Shown here: piece by piece, positions 31,890-43,194 of the stretch
Numbering within the stretch: position 1 is the stretch's first letter
Layout: each line of letters starts with the position of its first letter
Program-made: the position numbers and the translations under genes
Assembly: GCA_002118135.1 (NCBI GenBank)
Contig: BDIU01000252.1
Coordinates: forward strand, 1 to 64,000
Origin: Trebouxia sp. TZW2008
Lineage: Eukaryota; Chlorophyta; Trebouxiophyceae; Trebouxiales; Trebouxiaceae
Length of the DNA stretch: 64,000 nucleotides
Direction: 5' to 3'
Notes under the pieces: model-generated
Told to the model about the DNA's origin: nothing
The model's input: only the letters and a program-made list of their open reading frames with translations
Databases searched by the model: none

Positions 31890-34800
31890 TCAAGAGATTT
31901 TTTGACCCTTCAAGGATTGACCAGGAAAAGGTGAGGCAGGATCGCACAGCTGTGTAAGCTGCAGGTCAGATACAAGCTCCAATGATTCACCAAAGTAAGT
32001 TGCTCGGCCCTCCTTTCGCTCTGTGTTAATCGCCCTCTCTATGTCTTTACACTTCTTGCTGTCCATCACCTGCAACTCACAAACATGCACTGCAGCGTTA
32101 GCTGTGCAATACAGATCAGAGGCACGTCAGGAAATGCCAGAAGTATTATTTGAATGACAGCCAGGTCTGTGCTTGTTTTGTATGGTATGAGGTCACAGCC
32201 AGGCTGCTTCTACTCACACAAGCTTCTGTGATGATGCCTGACAGTGCCGATTGTTCTTTTCTGTTTCTAGCAAGCGTGCTGACCTTGAAAAGAATCCAGA
32301 TGGGTGCCAAGAAGCAGATGTTGGCATACGTATTGTGAGGCTTGCCATCTAAGCTGTAGCCTGCAGATATGAATTTCTGCCCCTCAAAGAACTTCTGCAG
32401 GGCTCGCAGAAGCGGCAGCACTCGCTCATCACCAGTCTGCTTGTACCAGTTAGCTACCCGCCAAGGCAGTCTGCACAGCACCCATCAGTCAATAAGTCAG
32501 ACTCAACAGTCAAGACCAGCAGTCAATGCATCAGCGCATGACCGTGCAAACAATCAGAGGTTTGCGGAAGCGGCAGCACATGCTTGTCACCAGTCTGCTT
32601 GTACCAGTCAGCTACCCCGCCACAGCAGTCTGCACAGCACAGACATGTATGCAGTCAAACATAGCAGTCCACGGAATAGTAAATAGGAGTGCAAACAGTT
32701 CACGACAACAATGCGTTTGCGGAAGCAGCATCACTTGCTTGTCACCAGTCTGCTTGTAGCAGTCAGCTACCCGCTACTGGAGTCTACACAGCATTGAAAT
32801 CAGTAGTCAATGTAGCAATGCACACCAGTCGATGCAGACACACTCAGAGATCAGGGCTTTTAAATTGACCAGTGGGTAGAGCGTTGCACAGCAGTGCAAA
32901 TAGTTGGAAACAATGACATGCTTGCAGAAACAGCAGCACATGCTCATCACCATTTTGCATGTACCAGTTTGCTGCCCGCCCGGGGACACACCAGCAAAGA
33001 CTGCTGACGATGCAGTGCCATTCAGCAATGCAGGCAGTTGTGCTCGAGGACAGCGATACTGTTTGCACTCGGTGCAGCAGCTGCAACGCTGCCACTGTGA
33101 GCCCAAGCGCCTAGAACAAGCTGCTATGCAAATGTTGGTGCAGCAAAGCACACCTGTATGAGAACAATGCTGAGCTAGTGAAAAGTGAGGGCACCTGATG
33201 CTATAAAATCCACACATTGCAGCACAGCACAGCACTGCTCAGCAAGCTGAACTGATGCTTGCATGGCACAATTGCAGATGCTGCGCAAGCATGCTGCCAA
33301 CAAGGCTAAAACGGCTTGAACACACATACAACCAGGGTGAGGATCTTCACCACACTCAAAGCATAGTAGCATGATGCAGACTCACTGCCCAACATATTGT
33401 GTTGACATCATTTGTCACAAAAGCAAGTCACGCTGTACCTGCAGGCGTTATAGCCAAATTCGCCATCAGTTTCACGCTCTAGCACTTTCCCCTTGGCAGG
33501 CTTGTACTGCTTCTCAGCTTTATTGTACACTAGGAAGTCTGCCACGAGGCCTGTGTCCGGGTGCAGTTTCAATTGTTGCTGCAGCACTTCAATTGTTGCA
33601 TTGACCACACCGCTCCACTGAGCTGACCGCTCTTTGTCTTCCTGCGGTACAGCAGGCAGGTGCAGTCTCACTGTTTTGGCTTACCTGCAGAATTTGAGAG
33701 TGCACAGCAGATAATGGGCACTGTTGAAAAGGAATGCTGTTCTTGGCTTTGCTGCAGAGAATTGAGACTGCATGGGAGCAAATAAGCTTTCTTGATAAAC
33801 AATGCTTGTGCAGAAATGACAACGCCAGAGATGCAATGCATACCGCTAATGCTTTGCAAGGACTCGTGGTCTTGCCACAATGCAATGCTAGCTGTTCTGA
33901 GTGAATCTTTTGCTTGTCAGGGTGATGCTGAGTATGTCAATGTCAGCAGTACTGTTTGTGTCAAGATGGTCCTTGTGTGGGCAACACATGCTGCTTCAGG
34001 AGCCTTACCTCACTGAAGAGTTGAAAGTGACACAGCATATAGTCAGATGTGCGTGACACCCAGTATACGTGGTCAGCAGCTGAACCATCAGTGGTCTTGC
34101 ACCAGTCCCCAAGGTTTGTGATCATGGTATCGTGGGTGATTGACCACTCCCAGATGGCTGCACAAACCTGTCGAGCAGGATTCATCAGTCAGTTAGCCAT
34201 TCCAAAAATTTTGCTGCCTTTGTGATCACATGCATAGTTCACAAATGTGATCACACATCTTCCAAAGTCCTCCTGGGATGGTCCCAGCTGAAAATGCTAA
34301 AACACTTGCAAATCAATAATATGATTGACCCAACAGGGTGCCCACACAATCAATGTACAAAGGGTCGGATGTTGGGCATGTGTCATCAGTTTGATAGAAC
34401 AGGCAAAAGACATGTCCTTGCTGGAGATCTGCAAATCTGATTTCAGACATGGATAGAAATGGTTTATGGTTTGTAAGACCAGCGACTCCCATCCACTCGT
34501 CGCCGATGGTTTCTATCTTCATGATTCCATGCTTTCAAGGTGTACCATCGAATTTGCAGCCATGAAAGCATGCTTGCCAAACAAGAACAAGAGGTGCATG
34601 CTATTACCGCATGATGCATGCTGGTGCATGCATGCATGTGCATGTTTGCGTTGCTTGGCAGCAGGAACTGCATGCTGCAGTTTGAAACATGACAAATGAC
34701 ATGTACATGAAATATGACATACATGAGCATCAGAGACAGAGACAAGCAGACGCTCTACTGCTGTTACTGCCCGAAAGCGCACAGCCAGCAGCACTAATCA

Positions 34801-35385
34801 ACTCGTGTTTACAAGTTATGTACCTTGATGCCTCGCTCTGTGTATGATGGGTCCTTCCATTTCTTGCCAGCTAGCAACAGGGCATATGCTGCATCCATGT
34901 CACCGTCTGTGGCAGAGCTTCTGCCGTTGCCACCAGGATTGGTGAAGATCTTGTTGCCGCGCAAAACCTGAGGCCAAGAATACTGCTTTATGAAATGTTA
35001 GCATCTGCCAAGATGTGACATACATTCCAACACAAACAGCACGACGCTGCTTCGCAATGTAAATGACTGCTTGAAGTCGCACCTGCTGCCAGCAGGCAAG
35101 GCCCTGGTGGTTTATTGTGCTATTATAGTAGGTAAGGAACTTGTCAAAGTCGCTCCTCTCGTCCGACAACATGCTCGCCAGTAGACCATACCTATGACAT
35201 GCCATATGCAGGCTCAGAAGATACTACGATTGTAGCCTGATCACAGTGCAGAGGGCAGATGGACACAGCATCACCCGCTGGCTTCTGACACAGTCACGGC
35301 GTCAGCGGGCTCGAGCTTGCCGTCAACGTTGTAGGCCACGTACAGCCCGTCTTCGTAAGGTCTAACGTAGCGTGTTCGCCACTCA
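31890..35385 (-). CDS. Glycoside hydrolase family 8 enzyme, 5' end unresolved
   Basis: GH8 inverting glycosidase; family members cut cellulose, chitosan, xylan or lichenan, and the substrate here is not decidable. Seven exons join in phase: 35275-35385, 35083-35191, 34824-34967, 34009-34167, 33439-33641, 32284-32470 and 31890-32069, giving about 364 residues, close to family size. Landmarks: DGLYVAYNVDGKLEPADAVT then SEASGYGLLASMLSDERSDF (the SE Glu sits at the general-acid position); TDGDMDAAYALLLAGKKW (the GH8 ATDGD signature, with the likely catalytic Asp); LGDW and SRTSDYMLCHFQLF; GLVADFLVYN; YNACRLPWRVANWYKQTGDE. Catalytic motifs are intact. The protein start is missing. An ATG at 35457-35459 could supply 16 codons, but only across a 29-bp intron. 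Acceptor-side copies of exon 32284-32470 lie upstream. Confidence 0.9.
32545..33000 (-). repeat. Three intronic copies of a GH8 exon's start
   Basis: Segments near 32560-32645, 32715-32790 and 32925-32990 repeat the start of exon 32284-32470, the part encoding LPWRVANWYKQTGDERVLPL with its CTGTGCAG acceptor. All lie upstream of the functional exon on the minus strand and are progressively more diverged. Confidence 0.9.
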
Positions 35386-37047
35386 CTATATGTTATCATA
35401 TAAAGCAGGCACACCCCTCAGAGGTTGTCGGCTTAACAGACACAGACAGAATAGGCACCATGGAAGCAGCGATCTGGCTCTATCTCAGAGCGTACACAGG
35501 TTCAGGCAATCAAGTCATCGCAAGCACCGTGCGATTTGTCGCCATGTGGCTGACCAAGTTACTGAACCTGCACTGCAGCAAGGCGGTCACATGTCGATGT
35601 CTGCGAACGTAAGCCACGCTCTGGCAGTTTTGCATCTTCTTCTTTTGCAAAGCACAGACGTTTCGCAAAAGAAGAAGATGCAAACTATTTTGCACACTAT
35701 CATGTAGCAGATTGGTGTTCCTGAATGACTGCTGGCACCCTCGTGCCCAAAACCATGACAGGCTCAGGCTTTCTGAACACCACCCAGATAATCAGTCGAG
35801 AGCTTCGTGAGCATTCATTACATGCCTGGGCACAATTGCAAGCTTCAAGGTTCACGTGGTTGCCTTACAATTGTGGCAAGCATCTCAAGCTAGATGTGAT
35901 TACCCCATGTGATCATCCAGTCCATGTTGATGCAGCAGCCTCTCTGCATTCATCGTGTAGCATGGGACCAGCCACAGGCATTACGACTGCAAGGCAGAGA
36001 CTTTCTGATCATAGTCCGGGTCCACCTGAAGGTTGTGCTGCATATCATCACAAACTCGGTGTTGCATGGGTGGCTGCCTTTAGCTTGAGGATGACTTGTC
36101 TGCATGCACTCAGATCCCACGCAATTACCTCCCATGTCCTTGAGGATCCTGCTTGGTGCTGCATCCCCTCACCTGAAGGTTGTGCTGCATGCCATCGCAA
36201 GCTCAGTGCTGCATGCATGGCTGCCTTAGCTCGAAGAAGACTTGTCTTCATGCACTTAGCTCCCATGTGCATATTGATTCAGCAACATCTTCTCACTGCA
36301 TGACATCTTGTATGCAAAGGCCTCAGGAGCATCTCTACCAGTGTTAGCATGCTTGCAAGAGACTGGACTTGCAGTGATTGAGTCGCACAAAACAGCATGA
36401 GCAGATGCCAACACAGCAAGTTGGAATCACAACCGCACTTCAAAAGCTGATGGGAATCTGTGCTAGCTTGTGCCTAGGTGAATCACAACTGCAGCTGTCT
36501 GAATTGCAATGAACTATTTATTTAACAGCTGCAACTGCTGTAATGCTACCCGCAACCAAACGCAATTTAGGCCCTTGAAATCAAGTCAGGCAGCACAAGC
36601 TCGTGGGGTTGTATTGTCCGCCGTTGCAGCGACTGCCATCAAGTCAGCAGCACAGAGCAGAATTTGCTTTCATCAAAGACATGCTACTAGAAAAGGAACC
36701 CAAATGTGTACCAGCTGTCTGCAGAGAAAGAAGAAAGGAGGAGCATCAGAACAGAAATGAGTGTGTCCAAAAACCGGGCAAGACATGCTTGCTGTGGCAT
36801 GAAAAACTGTGCTGGCTATAGCTAAATCTAAAGCGTACAAGCCAAAGTGATGGCAGAGTCCGTGCAGCTCTATCTGAGGGCGAAAGCAGTATGTCAAGAA
36901 ATCAGTACAAGTCACAATCATTGACCAGAGACATCGGTGTGAGCCATTTGCTCTGGAGTTATACATATATGATCAAGGACGATGCTCGTGTCCTTATGCT
37001 GCTGCAGTTGTACAAGCTTATGTGATCGCATGGTAGTAGCCTAACTG
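35386..37047. other. Spacer upstream of GH8 with tandem repeat
   Basis: The stretch from about 35280 to 35620 is CG-rich and is the likely GH8 promoter and first exon. A two-copy repeat of about 148 bp lies at 36020-36290 (GGTTGTGCTGCAT in each copy). No other exon could be supported; some of this may be a long first intron of GH8. Confidence 0.45.
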
Positions 37048-37894
37048 TCAATTCAATGGCCGTTTGCTTCTGTAAACATATACATCATGGGGCTCAGTAG
37101 ACCAGCTCATCTGTAGCAGAAGCACTTTGTATTGTCGGTCTTCCAATACTTTCATTGGTCTAGTTGAAACAACAAAGACATCTTTGTCCATCATGCTGTC
37201 CATCAGTTGCCGGAATGTTATGCTTGACCTACAAGCAGCAAGCGCGAGCTGTTATGCTTTGCATTCCATCCAGCAGCAATGACTTGCGAACGCAATAACA
37301 AGCGCAAGCTGTGATCTCTTGCTTTGCATTTCAGCTAGCAGCAATGAGTTGCAAAAGCAGTAAGAAGTGCAAGCTGGCATGTTGTTTGCTTGAAGGATTT
37401 GCTGGTCGTGGTCAGCGCAGATTGCCTCCGACAACTAATGCCTCAACAGCTGTTTGCAGCAACAAGCACAACCAACCATACGCACAGAGCAAATATAATA
37501 TCAAAATATTGGTGATAGGAGCCCCGTGAGGGAGTCACCTGTGTACGGTTCCCTCGTGGAAGGCTAGATTGTTGCAAAACAAAATCAGCGTGTCGTAAGC
37601 AATGCCTTCGAGCTGACTAGGGATGTCGGTGTCGTTCATGTCCTCAAGCAGAAAGCGCATCTTGGCCTGGAGGGCGCTGTCGCAGCTCAAGAATAGCTTC
37701 TCTGCTATCGCAGCAGGTTCCTTGTATTTCTCGATGCCCAGCGCAAAAGTGCAGCCGAAATTCTCTACGGCTGCTTTCACGAAGACACCGTGACCAGAGC
37801 CGCAGTCCACTAGCACCTTGCGGGTGCCGCTCCCGCCGAGATTCAACACAGCTGCGAACGAGGATGTGCACACTTCGCCGTACGTTCGCGGCAT
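37048..37894 (-). CDS. DOT1-like SAM-dependent methyltransferase
   Basis: Class I methyltransferase fold resembling the DOT1 catalytic domain, so a protein (possibly histone) lysine methyltransferase or relative; the target is unknown. Two exons, 37539-37894 and 37048-37228, join in phase at Arg (AG|G) to give 178 aa. Motifs: TYGEV near the start, the SAM-binding loop LVDCGSGHGVFVKAA, the acidic post-strand residue in GIEKYKEPAAIAEKL, and FCNNLAFHE corresponding to the DOT1 NNFAF-type motif. The C-terminus continues with DVFVVSTRPMKVLEDRQYKV and ends KRPLN. It is far smaller than full DOT1L, which carries long extensions. The start is the first in-frame ATG and lies in a CG-rich stretch. A longer open frame extends to 38017 without an ATG. 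Confidence 0.82.
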
Positions 37895-38442
37895 TGCGTG
37901 ATGCGCCGTCGCGCTAGAGCGAACGGCAACAGCAAGGAACGACGTGGGGCTAGGCAACAGCTGTCTTTGACAGAAACGGAACACGCAGTATTGTCTTAAA
38001 GTACTGCATGAGTTCAAAGATGCTCAGCATGATGCGAATCACACTGCTTGCAATAGACAACTGCTGCGCGCGTTTTCCACAGGAGAAAAGCTTTTAGCAA
38101 TCCAGGTCCAGGTAGCAGCAGGCAAAGCCGAATACACGCATCTGAGCCCCAATCGTCGTTGGGGCAAGAGAGCGTCAGTGACACAAGTCACCCTAAAGCT
38201 GATGTATGCATTTTCTGCATTAATGAGCCTTGCTGCCCTTTTGTACCAGCCTTGCAATAACAAGCACATGAACAACATGCCATTTTGCGCTTGATGCATT
38301 TCACAAGCAGCACACTGCACCCGTCTGTGACCTCCGCCTGAGCAGCATACTGCGCAGTGCACTATGTTTACCGTCATTTGCAACCACACTGTTGACTTAA
38401 AATTACGTCTGCCATCTGGTCATCATGCATCAATGCAGTGCT
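37895..38442. other. Spacer between EFHB 3' end and methyltransferase start
   Basis: CG-rich near 37895-37960 next to the methyltransferase start, then ordinary. No gene or repeat was seen. Confidence 0.45.
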
Positions 38443-41400
38443 CTACCTGTAGACAGATTGCAAGCAAGAGCACTCTATTTGTAGCTGTTGCGCCAGCCAC
38501 AGCTGTCTAGACTTCATGAATGTACTCAGGCAGCAGCTGTCGCTTGAATGATCTGCCTCAGCAGCATGCTGGAAGATAGCCTCAAAGACTGCTGGCTCCA
38601 TCATAATGCCTGAGACTTCCACCAGTTCCCTGCCAGAAGCACAGTCATCTGACATTGGTCACACCAGCATTCAAAGACTTAGGACAATGTGACCGCACTG
38701 TACCTCTGCAAGCAAAGCTCTGAAGCACGAGCAGTGCTTGTGTAGCTAGGTATAAGCTATTAAGGCAACATTGGCAAGCAAGCCCTCACAAATGCTTGGT
38801 CGTCAGGTTGGCATCAAGCATGCCCACTCTGGATGCAGAAAAAGCCCTTCAAATGCACATATCTAGGCTCAGCATTATTATTATTATTAGGCTCAGCATG
38901 TGCATCATCACAGCAGCAGCAGCGGAGGAACCTTGGCACAGGCACAAAATTGCAGCAGGTACCTCATGACATGGACAAAGATGCAAAACGTGATTCATGG
39001 CATGAACAGATACGCATGCAGCACATGCACTGTGGCATGAACAGACACAAATGCAGCATGTACCTCATGGCATGCATGGACATCTGCTCCTGATACTGCT
39101 GCTCAGCAACTCCCCGGTCTGCATTTGCTGCAGGATTGATGAGCTGCCTAGAGTTTGGCTCATTGCCGTAGTTCTGGGCATTTGCAATGGACTGCTTCTG
39201 AGGCCGCTTGATGTCATGACGTACTGTGGGCACCCCATAGATCTGCATGCGTAAACAAGCTGTTTGGGAAACCATACTTCTGAAGTAGCAATTGCAAATA
39301 AGCTGCTGAGAGTTGGGCTCATTGCTGTAGTTCTGGGTATTTGCAGTGGACTGCTTATTGAGGGCGCTTGATGTCATATCATACTGTGGGCACCCCATAG
39401 ATCTGCAGGCGTAGACCAGCTGTTTGAAGAAATACACTCCTGAAGCAGAAAATCTAAATTAGCTGCACGAAATTGGTCTCATTGCCGTAGTTCTAGGCAA
39501 TTGCAATGGACTGCTTCTGAGCACGCTTGATGTCAGCCTGTGGGCACCTCATAGATCTGCATGCGTAAACAAGCTGTTTGGGGAAACATGCTTTTGAAGC
39601 AGAAATTGCAAATAAGCTGCTGAGAGTTGGGCTCATTGCCATAGTTCTGGGCAATTACAATGGACTGCTTCTGAGGGCGCTTGATGTCATGTCGTACTGT
39701 GGGCACCCCATAAATCTGCAGGCATATCAAACCTGTTGAGGACAGGCTTGGCAGAAGCAAAAATTGTAAAGCTGATGAAGCACTGTTGCAATGAGTATGG
39801 GCTGTAGCAAAGCTGTGAACAACACCACTGGGCATCAGTGCTGATGTTACGCAATTGCAACGAGTGCAAATGTCAAGCAATAACTTGGCAAGAGCATTCC
39901 AGGCACCGACAGCAAGGCATTTGCTGTGCGCACAAGAATCCAAAAAGTTATCGACTGAAGTGGGACACGCACAATGCACTGGGCAGCTCTTGCAGTGTGC
40001 AGGGCTGACGGCAGTGTGCGGGGCTAAATGCAGTGAGGCAAGGCTGAATGCAGAGGTGCAGGGCTGAATGCAGCAGGGAAGGGGCTGAAGATAATGAGGC
40101 AGGGCTGTATGCAGCTGGACAGGGCTGAATGCAGCAGGGCAAAATGCACCGTTTCAGGGCTGAATGCAGTGTCTTATGCAGTGGATTGAGGGGAAGGGGG
40201 GTGGGGGAAGGGTCTGACCCTGCCAGCAGGTCCCAGATTCCTCCAGCCCTCCTTGACACTCTTGCCCAGGTCAGCGTCATCTTGAAGCTGTTCTGGAGAA
40301 TAGTCACCCTTCAACAATACGCTTGCACCGCCAGCCTCGTGCTTTGAGGGTACGCCAAACACATGACTGGCTGGCAGCTCCCTGCATGCGAAACACAGGA
40401 GTGAGATGAGGCAGGCTGGCAACATAGCACAGCAGGTCTTCTGCTGCAACAGCTTTCCTGCAGGCCTGGCTATTTGGCCAGCATTCGTCAATGCGGGCAG
40501 CCCCAGGCTTGGAGAGCATGCCCTTTCGCTTTTTGCGCTTCAGACTCAAAGGTCACTTGTGCACGAGAGTATCTGCAACACCACTCACACCTAAGCTGAT
40601 GCATATGCTGCAAAATTTCGCACAGAGTGTAGTGGTCACAGTCGATGCTGCTGAGGCTTTTTGTGCTTGCTGATTGGTAATTGCATTTAGCATACGTGTA
40701 GACTCAGCCTGATGTCCCTTTTTGCATGTCATCTGTAGGCTGTCATATTGAGACATTTGCACTTTGCATATCTGCAGCACTGCCAGAGATGCCTTCATGA
40801 ATCAGACTGCTGTGATGAAGAGATTTTGTTGCAGTTGTCCTGCTGCAACACAGGTGCAATTAGGTGGTGTGATGATGGTGGTCACAGAACAATGCAATGC
40901 AACCTTGAAGCAATGCAAGCTTGAACAATGCAATGCAAAAGCAAGACGCAAGAAAAGGCGTTCCGCTCACATGAACCCGTGCATCAAACAACTAACTGAA
41001 TGTGGCTGACCTGCCAGCCATGCCAAGACGTTTGACTTGACCCAGCTCATCCCTAGTGGCCTCCTGAAAGTCCTGCCACTGTTTGCCGCACAGCACGGCA
41101 CTACTAGCCTCTGCCTGTTGTCCTGGCTGGAGCGCCTGCCTAAGCCCGTCATGCTGATCACTCCCAGACTCCAATCCTGCAATGGCAGCAAGATTGACTG
41201 ACCCATTTCCAAAAGCTGAACTGTGAAAATAAGCCATGCACATCTGATGTTTGGGCTACAAAGCTGCTGGACTCTGGAAATCTTGGACTGCTTGCCGCAC
41301 AGTATTGTGCTACTAGCCTCTGCTTGCTGTCCTGGCTGCAGCGCTTGCCTCAGCCCATCATGTTGATCGCTCCCACACGCCAGACCTGTAGCGCTAACAA

Positions 41401-43194
41401 AACTGAGAGAGCAGCTTCCAGATCTTATGTTGTGGACACAGCTGTGCAATCCAGCATCATGATTGCAGCATGCACAGCTGACTTTGCATGACAGTACTGC
41501 TACTGCTTGCCGCAAAGGTATTGCGCTACTAGCCCCTGCTTGCTGTCCTAACTGCAGCACCTGCTTTAGCCCATCATGCTGATTGCTCCCAGACTGCAAA
41601 CTTGGAACATGAATATGACATGATAAAAACGTTTGCAGGACTGTAGCATGCGCAGCTGGTGTTGATTGCAGTACCCTTGTCCTGGCTGCAGCGCCTGCTT
41701 GGCCCATCATGTTGATTGATCCCTGGCTCCGAAACTTTGATGTGCAAACAAGTGAGTCACCCCACAAATCAAGTTACAGCCTGCAGCGCTGACTTGATCT
41801 TCAGTTAATGAAACTACTGAAGTGCGTGCTGTTGTCAAGCTAGCATGGCTCACCAAATGAGCGGCATGATCAAGACCTGTTCTGTTACAGTCATCATACG
41901 ATGCGCACGCCATAAGTCCCCAGCTGCATACACCCCAAGGGATGTCACACACAGGTAGAAAGTGTCAAGCAAGGATGGTTCAGCAAACAAATGTTGGGTA
42001 GGATTGGGTCCTGCTTCGACCCAGTCGTAGTGTCTATGCCGTTACAGAGCGTCAACCCAGTAATCTAGCAAGATAGTCCAGAAACGCGATCAGTGGGTTG
42101 CTACGCTAAGATGGCTCACCAAGTGATTGGGTGGTGGGGTCAAAGTCCTGCTCTGTCCCAATCATAGCGCCTATGCTGATGTCGAATCACAAATTTGTCA
42201 AGGCAGGATGGCTCACCAAATGAATGGGTGGTGGGGTCAAGTCCTGCTCTGTCCCAGTCATAATGCCTATGCCGCTGTTCCCCAGCTGCATATGCCCCAT
42301 GTGATGTTACATACAGGTGATGGGTGGGGTCAGTGGGGTCACGGCTGGACCCTATGGGGTGCTCTGCAGGGAACATAATCTTCCTTGCCTGACCAGCCCT
42401 ATCCAGCTCCTGCAAAACATCAACACATCAAAGCTTTCTGAAAACGTTGGAACATGCTGGCCAGCAGTTTGTCAAAGGACAGATAGATGCTGAGCATGCT
42501 GCTTGCGTGATGCAATGGACTTCTATTGAGTGGAGATTGAGTATAAAACATCAACAGTGTTGAGGAACTTTTGCAAAAGTGGTGCAGCTAACCTTAGCAT
42601 GTATTGCTGCACCAAAAGGGGTCTGTGTGCCAAGACCATCAGGGATCTTGTGTCCACGCACATAGCCTTTCCCAAGGGGTTCTCGCTTAGAACTGCGTCC
42701 ACACAAATTTGCGTCGAATAAGAACGTCATCGGAAGGGTGTTGCAGTTGCTGATGAAGGCTTCCTTGCAGCAGAGCTTGCAGCAACAAGGATGCACTGCA
42801 CACACCTTGCATACACGTCCTCAGCTCGTTGAAGAGCCCACTGAGCAAGCCCGGACTGCGGATAGCTTTTAATGTACTCAGCAACTGACTCCCCAGGCCT
42901 TGCAATGGTTGCTCGACCGAAACTGCCTTCCGGCAAAGGGTCCTCTGCTACTCCGAAATGCCGAACTATCTTCCCAGGCTCGTGCAGCACTGACTGGCGG
43001 TACTTTTTCTGGTGATCTGGAGTCTGTGGTCGCTGTCCAAACTGCAAACAGCTCGCTGTGCACTCTGCGCTGCCCAGGGATGCGTCGCCAGCAGGTTGAA
43101 CATGCGGCAGAACAGGTTTTCTCGGTTGAAGGTACTCATCGGGGCTTAGCAAGACGCTAGTGTGCAAAGCCTGTGAGGGAATCAGTAGTGCCAT
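38443..43194 (-). CDS. CFAP21: EFHB/CFAP21, ciliary doublet microtubule protein
   Basis: Homologue of EFHB/CFAP21, an inner protein of axonemal doublet microtubules. Seven exons join in phase: 42806-43194, 42593-42692, 42217-42409, 41011-41176, 40219-40381, 39064-39242 and 38443-38629, giving 458 aa. Family blocks in order: PAGDASLGSAECTASCLQFG and HEPGKIVRHFG; SSKREPLGKGYVRGHKIP; VTSHGAYAAGEQRHRHYDWD; SDQHDGLRQAL; ASHVFGVPSKHEAGGASVLL; IYGVPTVRHDIKRPQKQSIA then QNYGNEPNS; VEVSGIMMEPAVFEAIF. The start is the ATG before ALLIPSQALHTSV. Vertebrate EFHB has EF-hands between the FGVPS and YGVPT blocks; here those blocks are joined directly and no EF-hand loop is visible in the intervening intron. 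The end assumes the in-frame TAG after SVYR; a further splice there is possible. Copies of exon edges fill the introns. Confidence 0.9.
39243..39735 (-). repeat. Three acceptor-side copies of the YGVPT exon of EFHB
   Basis: Copies of the segment encoding YGVPTVRHDIKRPQKQSI occupy about 39300-39405, 39465-39560 and 39605-39725, upstream of the true exon 39064-39242. Each retains CTGCAGATCTATGG or a variant at the acceptor. One reads through the QNYGNEPNSQQLI motif without a stop. Confidence 0.92.
40000..40195. repeat. Minisatellite of about 20-24 bp units
   Basis: About eight units of the type GGGCTGAATGCAGCAGGGC lie in the intron between EFHB exons 5 and 6. It is imperfect and not exon-derived as far as I can see. 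Confidence 0.8.
41177..41720 (-). repeat. Three acceptor-side copies of the EFHB exon at 41011-41176
   Basis: Copies near 41290-41380, 41500-41605 and 41680-41730 repeat the first half of the exon (SDQHDGLRQALQPGQQAEAS). They are read in mixed frames and account for a spurious 266-codon open frame. All lie upstream of the functional exon. Confidence 0.9.
41840..42190 (-). repeat. Donor-side copies of the EFHB exon at 42217-42409
   Basis: Three degenerate copies near 41845-41955, 41978-42055 and 42105-42175 repeat the end of the exon encoding HYDWDRAGLDPTTHSFG together with its GTGAGCC donor. All are downstream of the true exon. Confidence 0.88.

Noticed and set aside
34420..34545. Minus-strand open stretch within the GH8 gene (DRNHRRRVDGSRW type)
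   Set aside because: The flanking exons (TERGIK and VCAAIWEW) join directly in phase and match the GH8 family without it, so it is intronic.
40967..41767. 266-codon minus-strand open frame
   Set aside because: It reads in mixed frames through the intronic copies of an EFHB exon; the true exon (41011-41176) is in another frame with proper splice sites.
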